Shown here piece after piece: positions 45,283 to 54,591 of a stretch of 64,000 bases of DNA. The stretch is from Cadophora sp. MPI-SDFR-AT-0126 (taxonomy: Eukaryota > Ascomycota > Leotiomycetes > Helotiales > Ploettnerulaceae). The notes beneath the pieces were generated by a model. It had not been told where the DNA came from, did not search any database, and was given only the letters and a program-made list of their open reading frames with translations. The first letter of the stretch is position 1. Each line of letters starts with the position of its first letter. Both the position numbers and the translations under genes were made by a program. The DNA lies in NCBI GenBank assembly GCA_020747065.1, contig JAGMVK010000004.1, forward strand, positions 124,001 through 188,000, in the 5' to 3' direction.

Positions 45283-46486
45283 ATGAACACCGCAAAGATG
45301 TTCAGACTCGGAGTGCGAACGTTCGCCACCACTGCCAGAAGGGCAGCAGAGACTGCTGCACAGATGGAAGCAGCAAACGCGTATGGAATTGGCGTCTCAA
45401 AAGCTCAAGGAATTGTCAAGGGCTTGACGGGAGGTATTTTTGACCCCTCCATAGCTTTCAGACTGAGCTCTAACAGCTATCTTCCTAGCAATTGGCAACA
45501 CACCTCTCATCCGCCTGAACCACATCTCCGACGCAACAGGCTGCGAGGTCTTGGGAAAGGCAGAGTTCATGAATCCAGGAGGATCCATCAAAGATCGAGC
45601 TGCTCTGTACGTCGTCAAGGATGCAGAGGAGAGGGGCCTCCTGAAGCCAGGCGGGACAGTGGTGGAAGGCACAGCTGGAAATACCGGCATTGGACTGGCG
45701 CACGTCTGCAGATCAAAGGGCTACAAACTGGTCATCTACATGCCGAACACGCAATCGCAAGGCAAGATCGATCTATTGCGACTCCTCGGCGCGGAAGTCT
45801 ACCCCGTCCCAGCGGTTGCGTTCGACAATCCAGAGAACTACAATCATCAGGCCAAGCGCCATGCTGATAGACTAGAGAATGCGGTGTGGACGAACCAGTT
45901 CGATAATATTGCGAATAGAAAAGCGCATATTGAGACGACGGGGCCTGAGATCTGGGCGCAGACAAAGGGGAAAGTGGATGCATTTACATGCGCTACCGGG
46001 ACGGGTGGAACCTTGGCTGGGACAACGAGATATCTGAAGACGGTGTCGGATGGCAAGGTGAAGTGCTATTTGGCCGATCCCCCAGGAAGTGTTCTCCACT
46101 CTTATATCAGCTCTGGCGGGAACCTGATTGAGAGATCTGGATCCAGCATCACGGAAGGTATCGGCCAGGGACGAGTGACGGACAACTTACAGCCAGATAT
46201 CGACTTATTAGATGGATCGATGAACATCAGTGACGAGAAAAGTATCGAGATGGTCTATAGATGCTTGGATGAGGAAGGTTTATACCTGGGAGCTAGTTCT
46301 TGCTTGAACGTAGCTGCGGCGAAGGAGGTTGCAGAGAAGCTTGGAAAGGGTCATACTGTTGTAACAGTCTTATGTGATGGTGCATACAGATATGCTGATC
46401 GGTTGTTTTCGAAGAAGTGGTTGACAGAGAAGAAGTTGCTTGGTGCGATACCAAAGCATCTCGAGAAGTACATAGTACTGCCTTGA
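45283..46486 (+). CDS. cysB: Cysteine synthase (O-acetylserine sulfhydrylase), mitochondrial
   Basis: PLP enzyme forming cysteine from O-acetylserine and sulfide. Exons 45283-45433 and 45489-46486 (55-nt intron) give 382 residues. The N-terminus [20 protein letters not shown] is basic and hydroxylated, a likely mitochondrial presequence; an ATG five codons later is an alternative. After splicing, [13 protein letters not shown] leads to the PLP-lysine motif [11 protein letters not shown], then [14 protein letters not shown] and the phosphate loop [16 protein letters not shown]. The C-terminus [14 protein letters not shown] is typical of fungal cysteine synthase 1. A complete copia retrotransposon sits 317 bp beyond its stop. 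Confidence 0.93.
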
Positions 46487-46797
46487 GCTGTTTGAACTGT
46501 ATAAACTTCAGCGATTGTATATTCCCTTCAGACGTCGTGATGATTGGACAGATTCTTCAGACGATTGCTGCGGCACATGTTATGGTTCGTTTCGCCTCAA
46601 CTTCAAGCGAATGTGTCTCTTGTCATGCATTTTCAATTATAAAAATTCTCCGCTTTTTTGAATCCAATGCCATAGGTGACATCCAACCATTATTCCGGTA
46701 CTCGTCCCAAATAGAAATCCACTTTCCATGTTATGACTCTTTCCTTAGGAAGCCCAATATCCAATGACAGAAGAGTAAATAAAGAAGCGAATCTTTT

Positions 46798-46802
46798 ATC
46801 CG
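46798..46802. other. Target-site duplication, left copy
   Basis: ATCCG immediately left of the 5' LTR, repeated right of the 3' LTR at 54477-54481. Confidence 0.93.
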
Positions 46803-47019
46803 TGTTGGTCCGCAGGCCTATCCAAAGCATGTCTTAGCTAGAATAGGGGGTAGGACCACTTACGGGGGTGATTCGGTGGCGTTTCGGGAGGCAGTATATA
46901 GTCTAGTACCTCCCACCCCCTCTTAGAAGAAACACAGATTTTCCACACCATCAAGCTTGATATGCATATACATGATATTTACGTTTGATTCTTGGCTTAT
47001 ATTCGGTATTGAACCGACA
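46803..47019 (+). repeat. 5' LTR
   Basis: 217 bp, TG...CA, identical by eye to the 3' LTR. Contains GGCAGTATATAGTC, a TATA-like segment at about 46890-46900 that may start element transcription. Confidence 0.95.
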
Positions 47020-47317
47020 CTGATCAGTGGTCAATGCGAACCACAGACAGATAGGTCACGGCAGGACAAGCGGCGACTCAACGTTGAGTACTTAGCTGTA
47101 CTTTTCGGGCCATCTTTGAACCTGAATCAACGATTGACGATTCAGTGGGAGGGGACCGGCATCACGTTTAGACTGCAAATCTCGTACGGCAGTACGCATA
47201 ACAACAGCGACGATTCCTCTTCGACAATCGTCAAGTCAATTGCTTGACTTCAGCTAAGGAGATTCCAAGCAAAAATCAAGTATCAGTTCCGGGACACCAC
47301 CGAATCAGGTACGAATC

Positions 47318-50300
47318 ATGGCCGAAGAAACACCAGTTACTTCGGATCAGGGTGGGAGAGAGGAAGAGACAGCTACGGGAGCAGAGGCGGAAGCGGTGGC
47401 GATGTGGTCAGGACCGCGACCAGTGGAAACGCCACCAGATGATGCTACGAAGCTCTCGCAGGAGTTTCGAAAGAACTTCTGCGATGGCCATTCTAAGGGC
47501 GAATTCCTATTCCTGGACTTTTGGGAATATTTCGGAAATTGGTCTCCAGGCCACTTCGCTCGCATCAAGAAGGTGGAACGAATGCACCTACGTGACACGT
47601 TACGAGCAAACGGCGTGTTCGTACGGAAGGATAAGACACCAATTACGGTTGCACTCGCTCAGACAGCTCGAGCCGAAACTAACTTTTGGCCGGAAGAACA
47701 GCTGGAGTTGCAGATTCGGAACGCTCCCGACACAGTACCGGACCATATTCAGAACCCTCGCCAAGCGACAGCTTCGACTACCCAAACACTTCATCAAGGA
47801 ATGCTACCACCATCTCGACGCAACGGGCCAACTGTAGTGATCGATTCTGCTGAATCGACTCCTTCAGATGAGGAAGAGGGATTGCGCCAACATATTCCGT
47901 TGAGGAGCAATTTCCCAAGAGCCGAGGTGTCTCAGATCTCAGACCATCTCATGACCCCTGCCCATGTAAGGACCATCATTCCAGACGACGATCTGTACGC
48001 CGCGACACCACCAGTTCGTACAAAGAGAGAGTTCTCATTTACCCCTGGGAGAGAATCCCTGAATACGGCGCCAAGGTGGAGACCGAACGAGAATCCATTG
48101 CCAAACCCCGTACCAATTCCAGAAGTGCACCCACGGGATGGATCTTTGCCCCCATTTACGGTACCGAGAACAATCGGACCACATACGGAACAGATACGGC
48201 CGCCTTGGTATGTCATGGAAACACTGACGCAGGATCAATCGAAATCGCTAGTGAACCTTAGCAAGATGTACACCAAAGAGCTTCAGTACAGTGGGTCCAA
48301 AGACCACTTGGACGAGAAACTACACATCTTTGCCGACTTCTGCCAGAAAGCAGGTGTTGATTATGACATTTGGCACCGGGCATTTCCGACGATGCTCCGG
48401 GACGGAGCATCTACGTACTATTACCGGTACCTTCAGAACAAAGGGTACAACTTTGACGAACTTGTCAAAGCAACACGTACCAATTTCGAGACGGAAGAGA
48501 GAGCCAACCAATTCCTCAGCCGATGGTTTAGCTTGACCTTCTTGTCATTTCAAGCTGAACCTTACCAGAAGGGCAGGCCAATTCTGGTCCAGTTGGAGAA
48601 CTTTGCCAGAGAGCTGCAGAGCATCCAACTTGGTCTCAAAGACGACAATATGCGGAACGACAAAACTTTGCGCGACAAACTCGTGCAGGGAGTTTCAGGT
48701 AACCCACTCTTCAAGATGGCACTGTTTCGAGCACCACCAACTTTCCCTACATTGATGGACAGTCTTCGCACGGCTCTGAGCGTGGAAACGGCTCATGAGC
48801 CGGGATCACGAGTCGGTAAACACACCGATTCAGGGCCGAGTCGACACCGTGCCTACGTTGCGGACGGGACGGCCCACTACTCGGACCGAAGGATGAAGTT
48901 TTCCGCAGGCAACAAACGCGGAACTACATTCAAGCCCAAGCCAGGTTATACAGGGTGTATCGTCTGCAAGAAGATGGACTGCCACAGCAGCCGCCATTCT
49001 AACGAGGAGCAGGCAGCCTCCAAAGCGCGATACTTTGCTGCACGAAAAGCTGAAGGTGTGAAACCTACAGAGGCATCATTTCAAGCCTACCTGGCATATG
49101 CAGAGGGAGTCGGATCGGGTTCGGGGGACATTCAGGGTCAGTCAGGAAGAGATGACCCAGATGACCCCGATAACCAAGACACTTCTTCCGGGATCGATGA
49201 AACCTCCACAGATTCGGACAGCGGATGCAGCGATGGATCGGCCAACTTCACAACTGTGTTCAGTGCCAGTGAGGCAATGTACGATGCGCGGGAAGTGATG
49301 GAACAACTTGAAGAGAAGAAGGCCACCCACATCCTGGAAAGCCGGATTCAGAAACCTCCAGAAAATGAGGCCTATACGACTCAATGGACGGACCGTTTCT
49401 TCCAAGGTCTTCTCATTGACACAGGCGCTTCTAACAAAAACGTTGGAGGTCTCAATCAATTACGTGCGTTGCAACGGATTCGAAATGTCAAATACGATAC
49501 CAGCGAGTCGGGTAAGAGTCGGATCAAATTCGGAGCAGGTTCACGACCTTCCCTTGGAATCGCCACAGTGGATACTCCAGTTGGAATTTTGGATTTCCAT
49601 ATTGTGGATACAGACGTGCCATTCCTGCTATGCTTGCAACAAATGGACAAGATGGGGGCATACTACGACAACATACAGAATGTGTTGGTTCAAGGTGATA
49701 AGAAGTACTTGATTGTACGGAAGGATGATCATCCATGGCTGCTCTTGGACCAAAATCATCAACTTGTCGATTCTTCGAACAGTACCATCAACGAGTGCCA
49801 CCTGACGGAGACAGAGATTCGCCGGCTACATAGGAGATTCGGCCATCCATCGGTACAACGGTTGCAACACCTGTTAGATCAAGCAGGCCATGATTCCGAT
49901 TCCGAGATCATGTTACGAGTCAAAGAGATGTGTGAGCATTGCCAGAAACACGCAGACGCTCCACATCGCTTTCGCTTCAAATTGCAAGACGACATCGACT
50001 TCAATCACACAGTCTATGTTGATATAGCACAATTTGGGAACCGATATGCACTTCACATGGTCGACGAGGCCACAGGGTTCGGAGCTGCGAAACTGCTCCG
50101 AAGGCGCCCCGGATCAGCTACGGCTCAGGCCACCTTCAATGCTTTCAAGTCAGCATGGATGGACACATACATTGGGCCCCCAGACTTCGTTGTCTACGAC
50201 TATGGAACCAACTTCAACTCTGAGGAGTTTCGGGGAGCACTCAGAGCAGTAGGAAGTACACCAAAGCTTGTGCCCGTGGAGGCACACCACTCAGTTGGCA

Positions 50301-52672
50301 AAGTAGAACGGTATCATCGTCCACTCAGGCGTGCCTATGAAATCGTCACAGTAGAGCATCCCGATCTGAGCGACGAGGATCGATTACAAATGGCTGTCAA
50401 AGCTGTCAACGATACAGCTGGACCGAATGGCTTGATTCCTACACTGCTCGTTTTTGGAGCTTACCCCAGAATGACAGAAATGGATCCTCCAAACCCGTCT
50501 ATTCAGCAACGTGCGGAAACCATCAAAAAGGCCATGAAAGAAGTACGCAAGGTGCATGCTAAACGCCAAGCCAACGATGCGCTGGCAACCCGTAACGGCC
50601 CCGGTACGACGCACATTCATGATCTCCGGCTTCAAGATCAAGTTTTGGTATGGCGAGAAAAGAAAGGCTGGAGAGGACCATACATTTTCTTGGGAATAGA
50701 AGGCGAGGCATGCAGGATCGATATGGACAACGGCAGAGTACGCACATTCCGATCAACATCTGTGCGCCCATTCAAAACAGATACATCTGGCGTTGAACAA
50801 AAGAAAGAAAAAGTGCCAGATGTGACCCGTGAGCCTGGCTCACCAGTCCGAAAAGCCCACGAAACAGCACCGAAACTCCCCCGAATCACGGTTGAGATCC
50901 CATTTATAAAACCAATCCCGGGACTACCAACAATTGATGACGACTACGATGCTAACGTGTTTCTGACTGAGAAGGAAACAAGGGATCGAGGGCTATCGAT
51001 TAAGCTACGCGCAGAGGGCAAGATTACTACACCTGGCCCACCATTCCAGCAGTCCCGTCGAGTTGAGTATGAGGCTCTCATCAAGAGAGGCGTTTTTATG
51101 CCGATTTCCAGAAATGACCCCAGAGCAAGAGGCCACCGCATCTTCAAATCAAGAATGGTGGACGAAGTAAAAGGCAAGGAATCATCAACACCATACGAGA
51201 AATCGAGGCTCGTTATCCAATGCTTCAACGACAAAGGCAAGAAAGAGATATTAACCCAATCTCCAACTATTCAACGGGTAAGTCAGCGATTGATCATATC
51301 ACTGGCCGCTACTATGAGACATCCGAATCAGATCCGAAAGAGATCCGATATGCATCTAGCAATTCGGGACATCACCCAGGCCTATGTCCAGTCGACGACA
51401 AAACTTCTTAGGAACATCCTTGCGTGGCCACCTGAAGAGATCGCAAATGAGTTCCCTCCTGATACGATATTTATGGTAATGCTTCCTCTTTATGGCATAC
51501 CAGAATCCGGAAATCACTGGTTTAACACCTACCATAAACATCATGTGGAAAAACTTCAAATGGAAACATCAACGTACGACCCTTGCTTGCTAATCAGCAC
51601 CAAAGACAGCCACGATTTTGGGATTGTTGGAATGCAAACAGACGACACGTTAATCCTCGGAGATAATGAATTCTTAGCACGAGAGCAGGAAGGGATTACG
51701 AAAGCCAATTTCTTGACAAAACCGATTCAGGTCCTAAACCCCTCCGAATCTATTACGTTCAACGGATGTACTATCACTTTGGCCGGGAACAACATCTACA
51801 TGTCGCAGAAAGGTCAAGGAACGAGACTAGAGTTAATTGATGTGACGGCGCCAGATTACAAGAAGGCATATGTGGAACAACGAGCTCGCGGCGCGTATAT
51901 TGCAACGATCTGTCAACCTGAAGCCACCTTTGATTTGTCGGTGGCAGCGCAACATCAGGATCCAACAGTAGAAGACGCGAAGGCCCTGAACCAACGTCTT
52001 CAATGGCAAATGGACAACACGGAGAGAGGTTTACGGTACATACCAGTGGACCTACACTCTGCCAGACTTTACGTCTTTGTCGATGGATCATTTGCCAACA
52101 ATAAGGATCTGAGCTCACAGATCGGGTTTCTGGTAACAATCGGATCAGAAACGGAGGGGGATTCGGAATTTACCCTCTCTGGCAACATCATTCATGCAAG
52201 CTCTACAAAGTGCAAGAGAGTAACGCGTGCTGTACTCGCTTCGGAGCTGTATGCTATGGTAGCAGGAATCGATATGTTGATTGCTTTGGGAACCACCGTC
52301 AATATGGTAACGGATAAGCTTGGACTCCCACGGCTTCCGACCGTGGTGTGTACAGATTCCCTATCTCTTTACGAGTGCATTATCAAACTTGGCACTACAA
52401 AGGAGAAGCGTTTAATGATTGATATCATGGCAATTCGGCAGTCATATGAGCGCAGGGAGCTGACGGAGATTCGGTGGATCAATGGCACCAGCAATCCTGC
52501 TGATGCCATGACAAAGACAGCACCAAATAAAGCTCTCCAAGAGCTAATTGACACCAACACCTTGACTGTGAAGATAGAAGGTTGGGTTCAGAGGCCACTT
52601 GATGTTGATTTGGAGGCTCGTTTGACTCATGATCGAGACTCACGAGTCGACAGGGTCGATTCGGGGGAGTAA
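47318..52672 (+). CDS. Copia Gag-Pol polyprotein
   Basis: A single 1,784-residue frame with no stop or frameshift. The Gag part ends with a cysteine cluster CIVCKKMDCHSSRH near residue 547 that differs from the usual CCHC knuckle. Then come aspartic protease LLIDTGAS (about 697), integrase zinc finger HRRFGH...CEHC (about 837-870), the catalytic D/D/E residues in VDIAQFG, YDYGTNFNSEEF and GKVERYHR (about 900-993), reverse transcriptase with RDITQAYVQS, LPLYGIPESGNHWF and MQTDDTLILG (about 1350-1445), and RNase H with VDGSF, SELYAM, TDSLSL and WINGTSNPADAMTK. The active-site box reads QTDD where copia usually has YVDD. All catalytic acids are present, so it may be active. Confidence 0.96.
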   Translation: MAEETPVTSDQGGREEETATGAEAEAVAMWSGPRPVETPPDDATKLSQEFRKNFCDGHSKGEFLFLDFWEYFGNWSPGHFARIKKVERMHLRDTLRANGVFVRKDKTPITVALAQTARAETNFWPEEQLELQIRNAPDTVPDHIQNPRQATASTTQTLHQGMLPPSRRNGPTVVIDSAESTPSDEEEGLRQHIPLRSNFPRAEVSQISDHLMTPAHVRTIIPDDDLYAATPPVRTKREFSFTPGRESLNTAPRWRPNENPLPNPVPIPEVHPRDGSLPPFTVPRTIGPHTEQIRPPWYVMETLTQDQSKSLVNLSKMYTKELQYSGSKDHLDEKLHIFADFCQKAGVDYDIWHRAFPTMLRDGASTYYYRYLQNKGYNFDELVKATRTNFETEERANQFLSRWFSLTFLSFQAEPYQKGRPILVQLENFARELQSIQLGLKDDNMRNDKTLRDKLVQGVSGNPLFKMALFRAPPTFPTLMDSLRTALSVETAHEPGSRVGKHTDSGPSRHRAYVADGTAHYSDRRMKFSAGNKRGTTFKPKPGYTGCIVCKKMDCHSSRHSNEEQAASKARYFAARKAEGVKPTEASFQAYLAYAEGVGSGSGDIQGQSGRDDPDDPDNQDTSSGIDETSTDSDSGCSDGSANFTTVFSASEAMYDAREVMEQLEEKKATHILESRIQKPPENEAYTTQWTDRFFQGLLIDTGASNKNVGGLNQLRALQRIRNVKYDTSESGKSRIKFGAGSRPSLGIATVDTPVGILDFHIVDTDVPFLLCLQQMDKMGAYYDNIQNVLVQGDKKYLIVRKDDHPWLLLDQNHQLVDSSNSTINECHLTETEIRRLHRRFGHPSVQRLQHLLDQAGHDSDSEIMLRVKEMCEHCQKHADAPHRFRFKLQDDIDFNHTVYVDIAQFGNRYALHMVDEATGFGAAKLLRRRPGSATAQATFNAFKSAWMDTYIGPPDFVVYDYGTNFNSEEFRGALRAVGSTPKLVPVEAHHSVGKVERYHRPLRRAYEIVTVEHPDLSDEDRLQMAVKAVNDTAGPNGLIPTLLVFGAYPRMTEMDPPNPSIQQRAETIKKAMKEVRKVHAKRQANDALATRNGPGTTHIHDLRLQDQVLVWREKKGWRGPYIFLGIEGEACRIDMDNGRVRTFRSTSVRPFKTDTSGVEQKKEKVPDVTREPGSPVRKAHETAPKLPRITVEIPFIKPIPGLPTIDDDYDANVFLTEKETRDRGLSIKLRAEGKITTPGPPFQQSRRVEYEALIKRGVFMPISRNDPRARGHRIFKSRMVDEVKGKESSTPYEKSRLVIQCFNDKGKKEILTQSPTIQRVSQRLIISLAATMRHPNQIRKRSDMHLAIRDITQAYVQSTTKLLRNILAWPPEEIANEFPPDTIFMVMLPLYGIPESGNHWFNTYHKHHVEKLQMETSTYDPCLLISTKDSHDFGIVGMQTDDTLILGDNEFLAREQEGITKANFLTKPIQVLNPSESITFNGCTITLAGNNIYMSQKGQGTRLELIDVTAPDYKKAYVEQRARGAYIATICQPEATFDLSVAAQHQDPTVEDAKALNQRLQWQMDNTERGLRYIPVDLHSARLYVFVDGSFANNKDLSSQIGFLVTIGSETEGDSEFTLSGNIIHASSTKCKRVTRAVLASELYAMVAGIDMLIALGTTVNMVTDKLGLPRLPTVVCTDSLSLYECIIKLGTTKEKRLMIDIMAIRQSYERRELTEIRWINGTSNPADAMTKTAPNKALQELIDTNTLTVKIEGWVQRPLDVDLEARLTHDRDSRVDRVDSGE

Positions 52673-52963
52673 CGGAGGAGTTTCGGATGAGGAGCAGTTT
52701 TTCCTTTGTTATGATTTCCTTACAACTCTCATTAATCACTTGCAAGTATTTTCATTTCTGTTCAAGATACGGAGGAGAGAACGAGTTTGATTTGCATTTA
52801 ATTACCCTCTGATTCAAAGCACCAACGGGCGGCCTTGCGACGACACTCCAACAGGGACCAAATGCCGGTTTCACCACAGGGGGCTACTCCCGTACACCGG
52901 TATGAAGAAAGTGCCGCCACGAAGAACCAGCCACGAAGCCTTTCCGAAACAGGGCCTATTCCC
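52673..52963. other. Spacer between pol and antisense gene
   Basis: About 290 bp between the pol stop (plus strand) and the antisense gene stop (minus strand), so the two frames are convergent. No other feature seen. Confidence 0.5.
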
Positions 52964-53768
52964 CTAATCGTAGGCGGCTCCCAAATCGACTGGCTCAGCG
53001 CCAGTTTCCTCCACCTCCGCGCCACCTGGGCGTCTTCCACCCCGAGTTCTCTTTGCCCGAGGGGCCGGGCCAGCTCCCTCATCATCTCCATCTCCATCTC
53101 CATCCTGTCCCGCAGGACGCTTACGCTTGTCACCACCACGACGAGCAACGACCGCAGCCACGGCCTCCTCCACCCGCTTCTCCATGCGGGAGAGGATCTG
53201 CCCGCAGTCCTATGAAAGGTTAGCCGGACGTGAACCGGAGTACATACGGTGGGGATTCGGAACGAAAAGAAAAGGGGATTACCTACGAATTGACTTTGGG
53301 CGAGATCCGCCATCCCAGCACGGAGAGCACGAGTCTCCTCCAACAACGCCAAACTCAACTCGTCGCGAGTTTTTGGCAACTCGGCGACCGCAACACGGAG
53401 CTCTGCATCGAGAGCAGCAGCAGCAGCAGAGATGTTATCGGTCTCCTCAAGAGTCCGGGCAAGCAGGAGATCTTGGTACTCGGCTTCCAAGTACCAGGGC
53501 AGCTATATACGGGTCAGTTACGGACTACATTCGGGGATCCGAGATCCCAAACAATGAAAAGAAAGGGGGAAACAAGGGGAGTACCTACGGGAGTGCAGAT
53601 TTCGCTCTGGTCGGTACAGTACGAGCATTTCTTGCTCTTCCGGTTCTCGAAGGCGCAGACGTGATCGGGTTTCTTGATCATGGCTCGGACGCAGCGAACG
53701 CAGTCCTTCCGGTGGGCAGAGGCGAGAGCTCCGAATGGTGTGGGTGCAGGCACTGTTTGTGTTAGCAT
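52964..53768 (-). CDS. Antisense spliced gene inside the copia element; six-cysteine, coiled-coil protein
   Basis: Three exons on the strand opposite gag-pol: 53768-53589, 53502-53287 and 53209-52964. All junctions are phase 0; both introns (86 and 77 nt) start GTAGGTA and end ATAG, and the sum is 213 residues. Exon 1 encodes a cysteine pattern CX2CX11CX9CX2CX6C (starting CVRC, ending EICTP), likely a metal-binding fold. Exon 2 (LPWYLEAEYQDLLLARTLEE...) is strongly helical and Ala/Leu/Glu-rich. Exon 3 begins DCGQILSRMEKRVEEAVA and ends with basic patches (GGDKRKRPAG, RAKRTRGGRRPGG) and an acidic tail. A nuclear, possibly nucleic-acid-binding protein is an inference. I do not recognise a named family. 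Confidence 0.72.
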
Positions 53769-54259
53769 CCGTTTCACCACTGAACCACCTACGATTCTTT
53801 TGTTTTGTATACATACTTTTGCTTATTTGATTTGGTACGGGCTACAGCAAAATGTTAGCGAATATCTCTGGAGATCGACAATTCTGTGTACGTACGGAGA
53901 GTTTTTTGATGTTTGCTTAAAGAAAGAAAGCTTCAGAATGGAGGGAGATCTGGTTTTTGTAATAGTACAGCCAGCGGTGGTCTCGCTTAGCGTCTGTTTA
54001 CTTGCTATTGTCTTCTGACGGGCCGCATCAACTACTTCCGTGGGAGGTTTTTCAGGCCAGAATCGGAGGTCTTTCGGACTATGGTACTTCCGTAGCTCCG
54101 TACCTGGTACGCTCATTCTATTTTTCTTTGCGAATATGGTCATTCTGTACAGCTTGTTTTCTTTACCATTGGGTTGGAGGTTCGATTCTGTATTGGAGAT
54201 TCGCTTCTGTACTATGAAGATTCGCTTGGAAGTGTCCTTCCAAAAAGAAGAGTTGCTAG
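53769..54259. other. Region between antisense gene and 3' LTR
   Basis: Probably holds the promoter of the antisense gene: TATACAAAA on the minus strand lies about 35-45 bp before its ATG. A 154-codon minus-strand open frame begins inside the 3' LTR (54287) and runs to 53823; it shows no recognised domain. Confidence 0.4.
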
Positions 54260-54476
54260 TGTTGGTCCGCAGGCCTATCCAAAGCATGTCTTAGCTAGAA
54301 TAGGGGGTAGGACCACTTACGGGGGTGATTCGGTGGCGTTTCGGGAGGCAGTATATAGTCTAGTACCTCCCACCCCCTCTTAGAAGAAACACAGATTTTC
54401 CACACCATCAAGCTTGATATGCATATACATGATATTTACGTTTGATTCTTGGCTTATATTCGGTATTGAACCGACA
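54260..54476 (+). repeat. 3' LTR
   Basis: 217 bp, identical by eye to the 5' LTR; preceded by a purine-rich tract a few bases upstream. Confidence 0.95.
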
Positions 54477-54481
54477 ATCCG
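54477..54481. other. Target-site duplication, right copy
   Basis: ATCCG, matching the left copy at 46798-46802. Confidence 0.93.
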
Positions 54482-54591
54482 TAAATAGAGGAAATGCAAG
54501 TTTGAACAGAAACTTCCTCGCATGACAGACGCTCGCTCGCTGAAATGCTCGACTGTGGTATCATCAAAGTGCAATATCTGCTACTCCCGCA

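Larger units (their letters stand above)
46803..54476 (+). mobile_element. Complete Ty1/copia LTR retrotransposon
   Basis: 7,674 bp bounded by two 217-bp LTRs that appear identical base for base. They start TGTTGGT and end ACCGACA, giving short terminal inverted repeats. The 5-bp sequence ATCCG flanks both sides (46798-46802 and 54477-54481), a target-site duplication. The internal part has a 300-bp leader, one intact gag-pol frame with integrase before reverse transcriptase (copia order), and a further 1.6 kb before the 3' LTR that holds an antisense spliced gene. A purine-rich tract (AAAAAGAAGAG) lies at about 54242-54252. The primer-binding site was not identified. It sits between two convergent host genes and disrupts neither. 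Confidence 0.96.

Noticed and set aside
53127..53765. Plus-strand frames of 144-212 codons in the copia 3' region
   Set aside because: They cover the antisense exons and introns without respecting splice sites and show no ordered motifs; the minus-strand spliced gene explains the region better.
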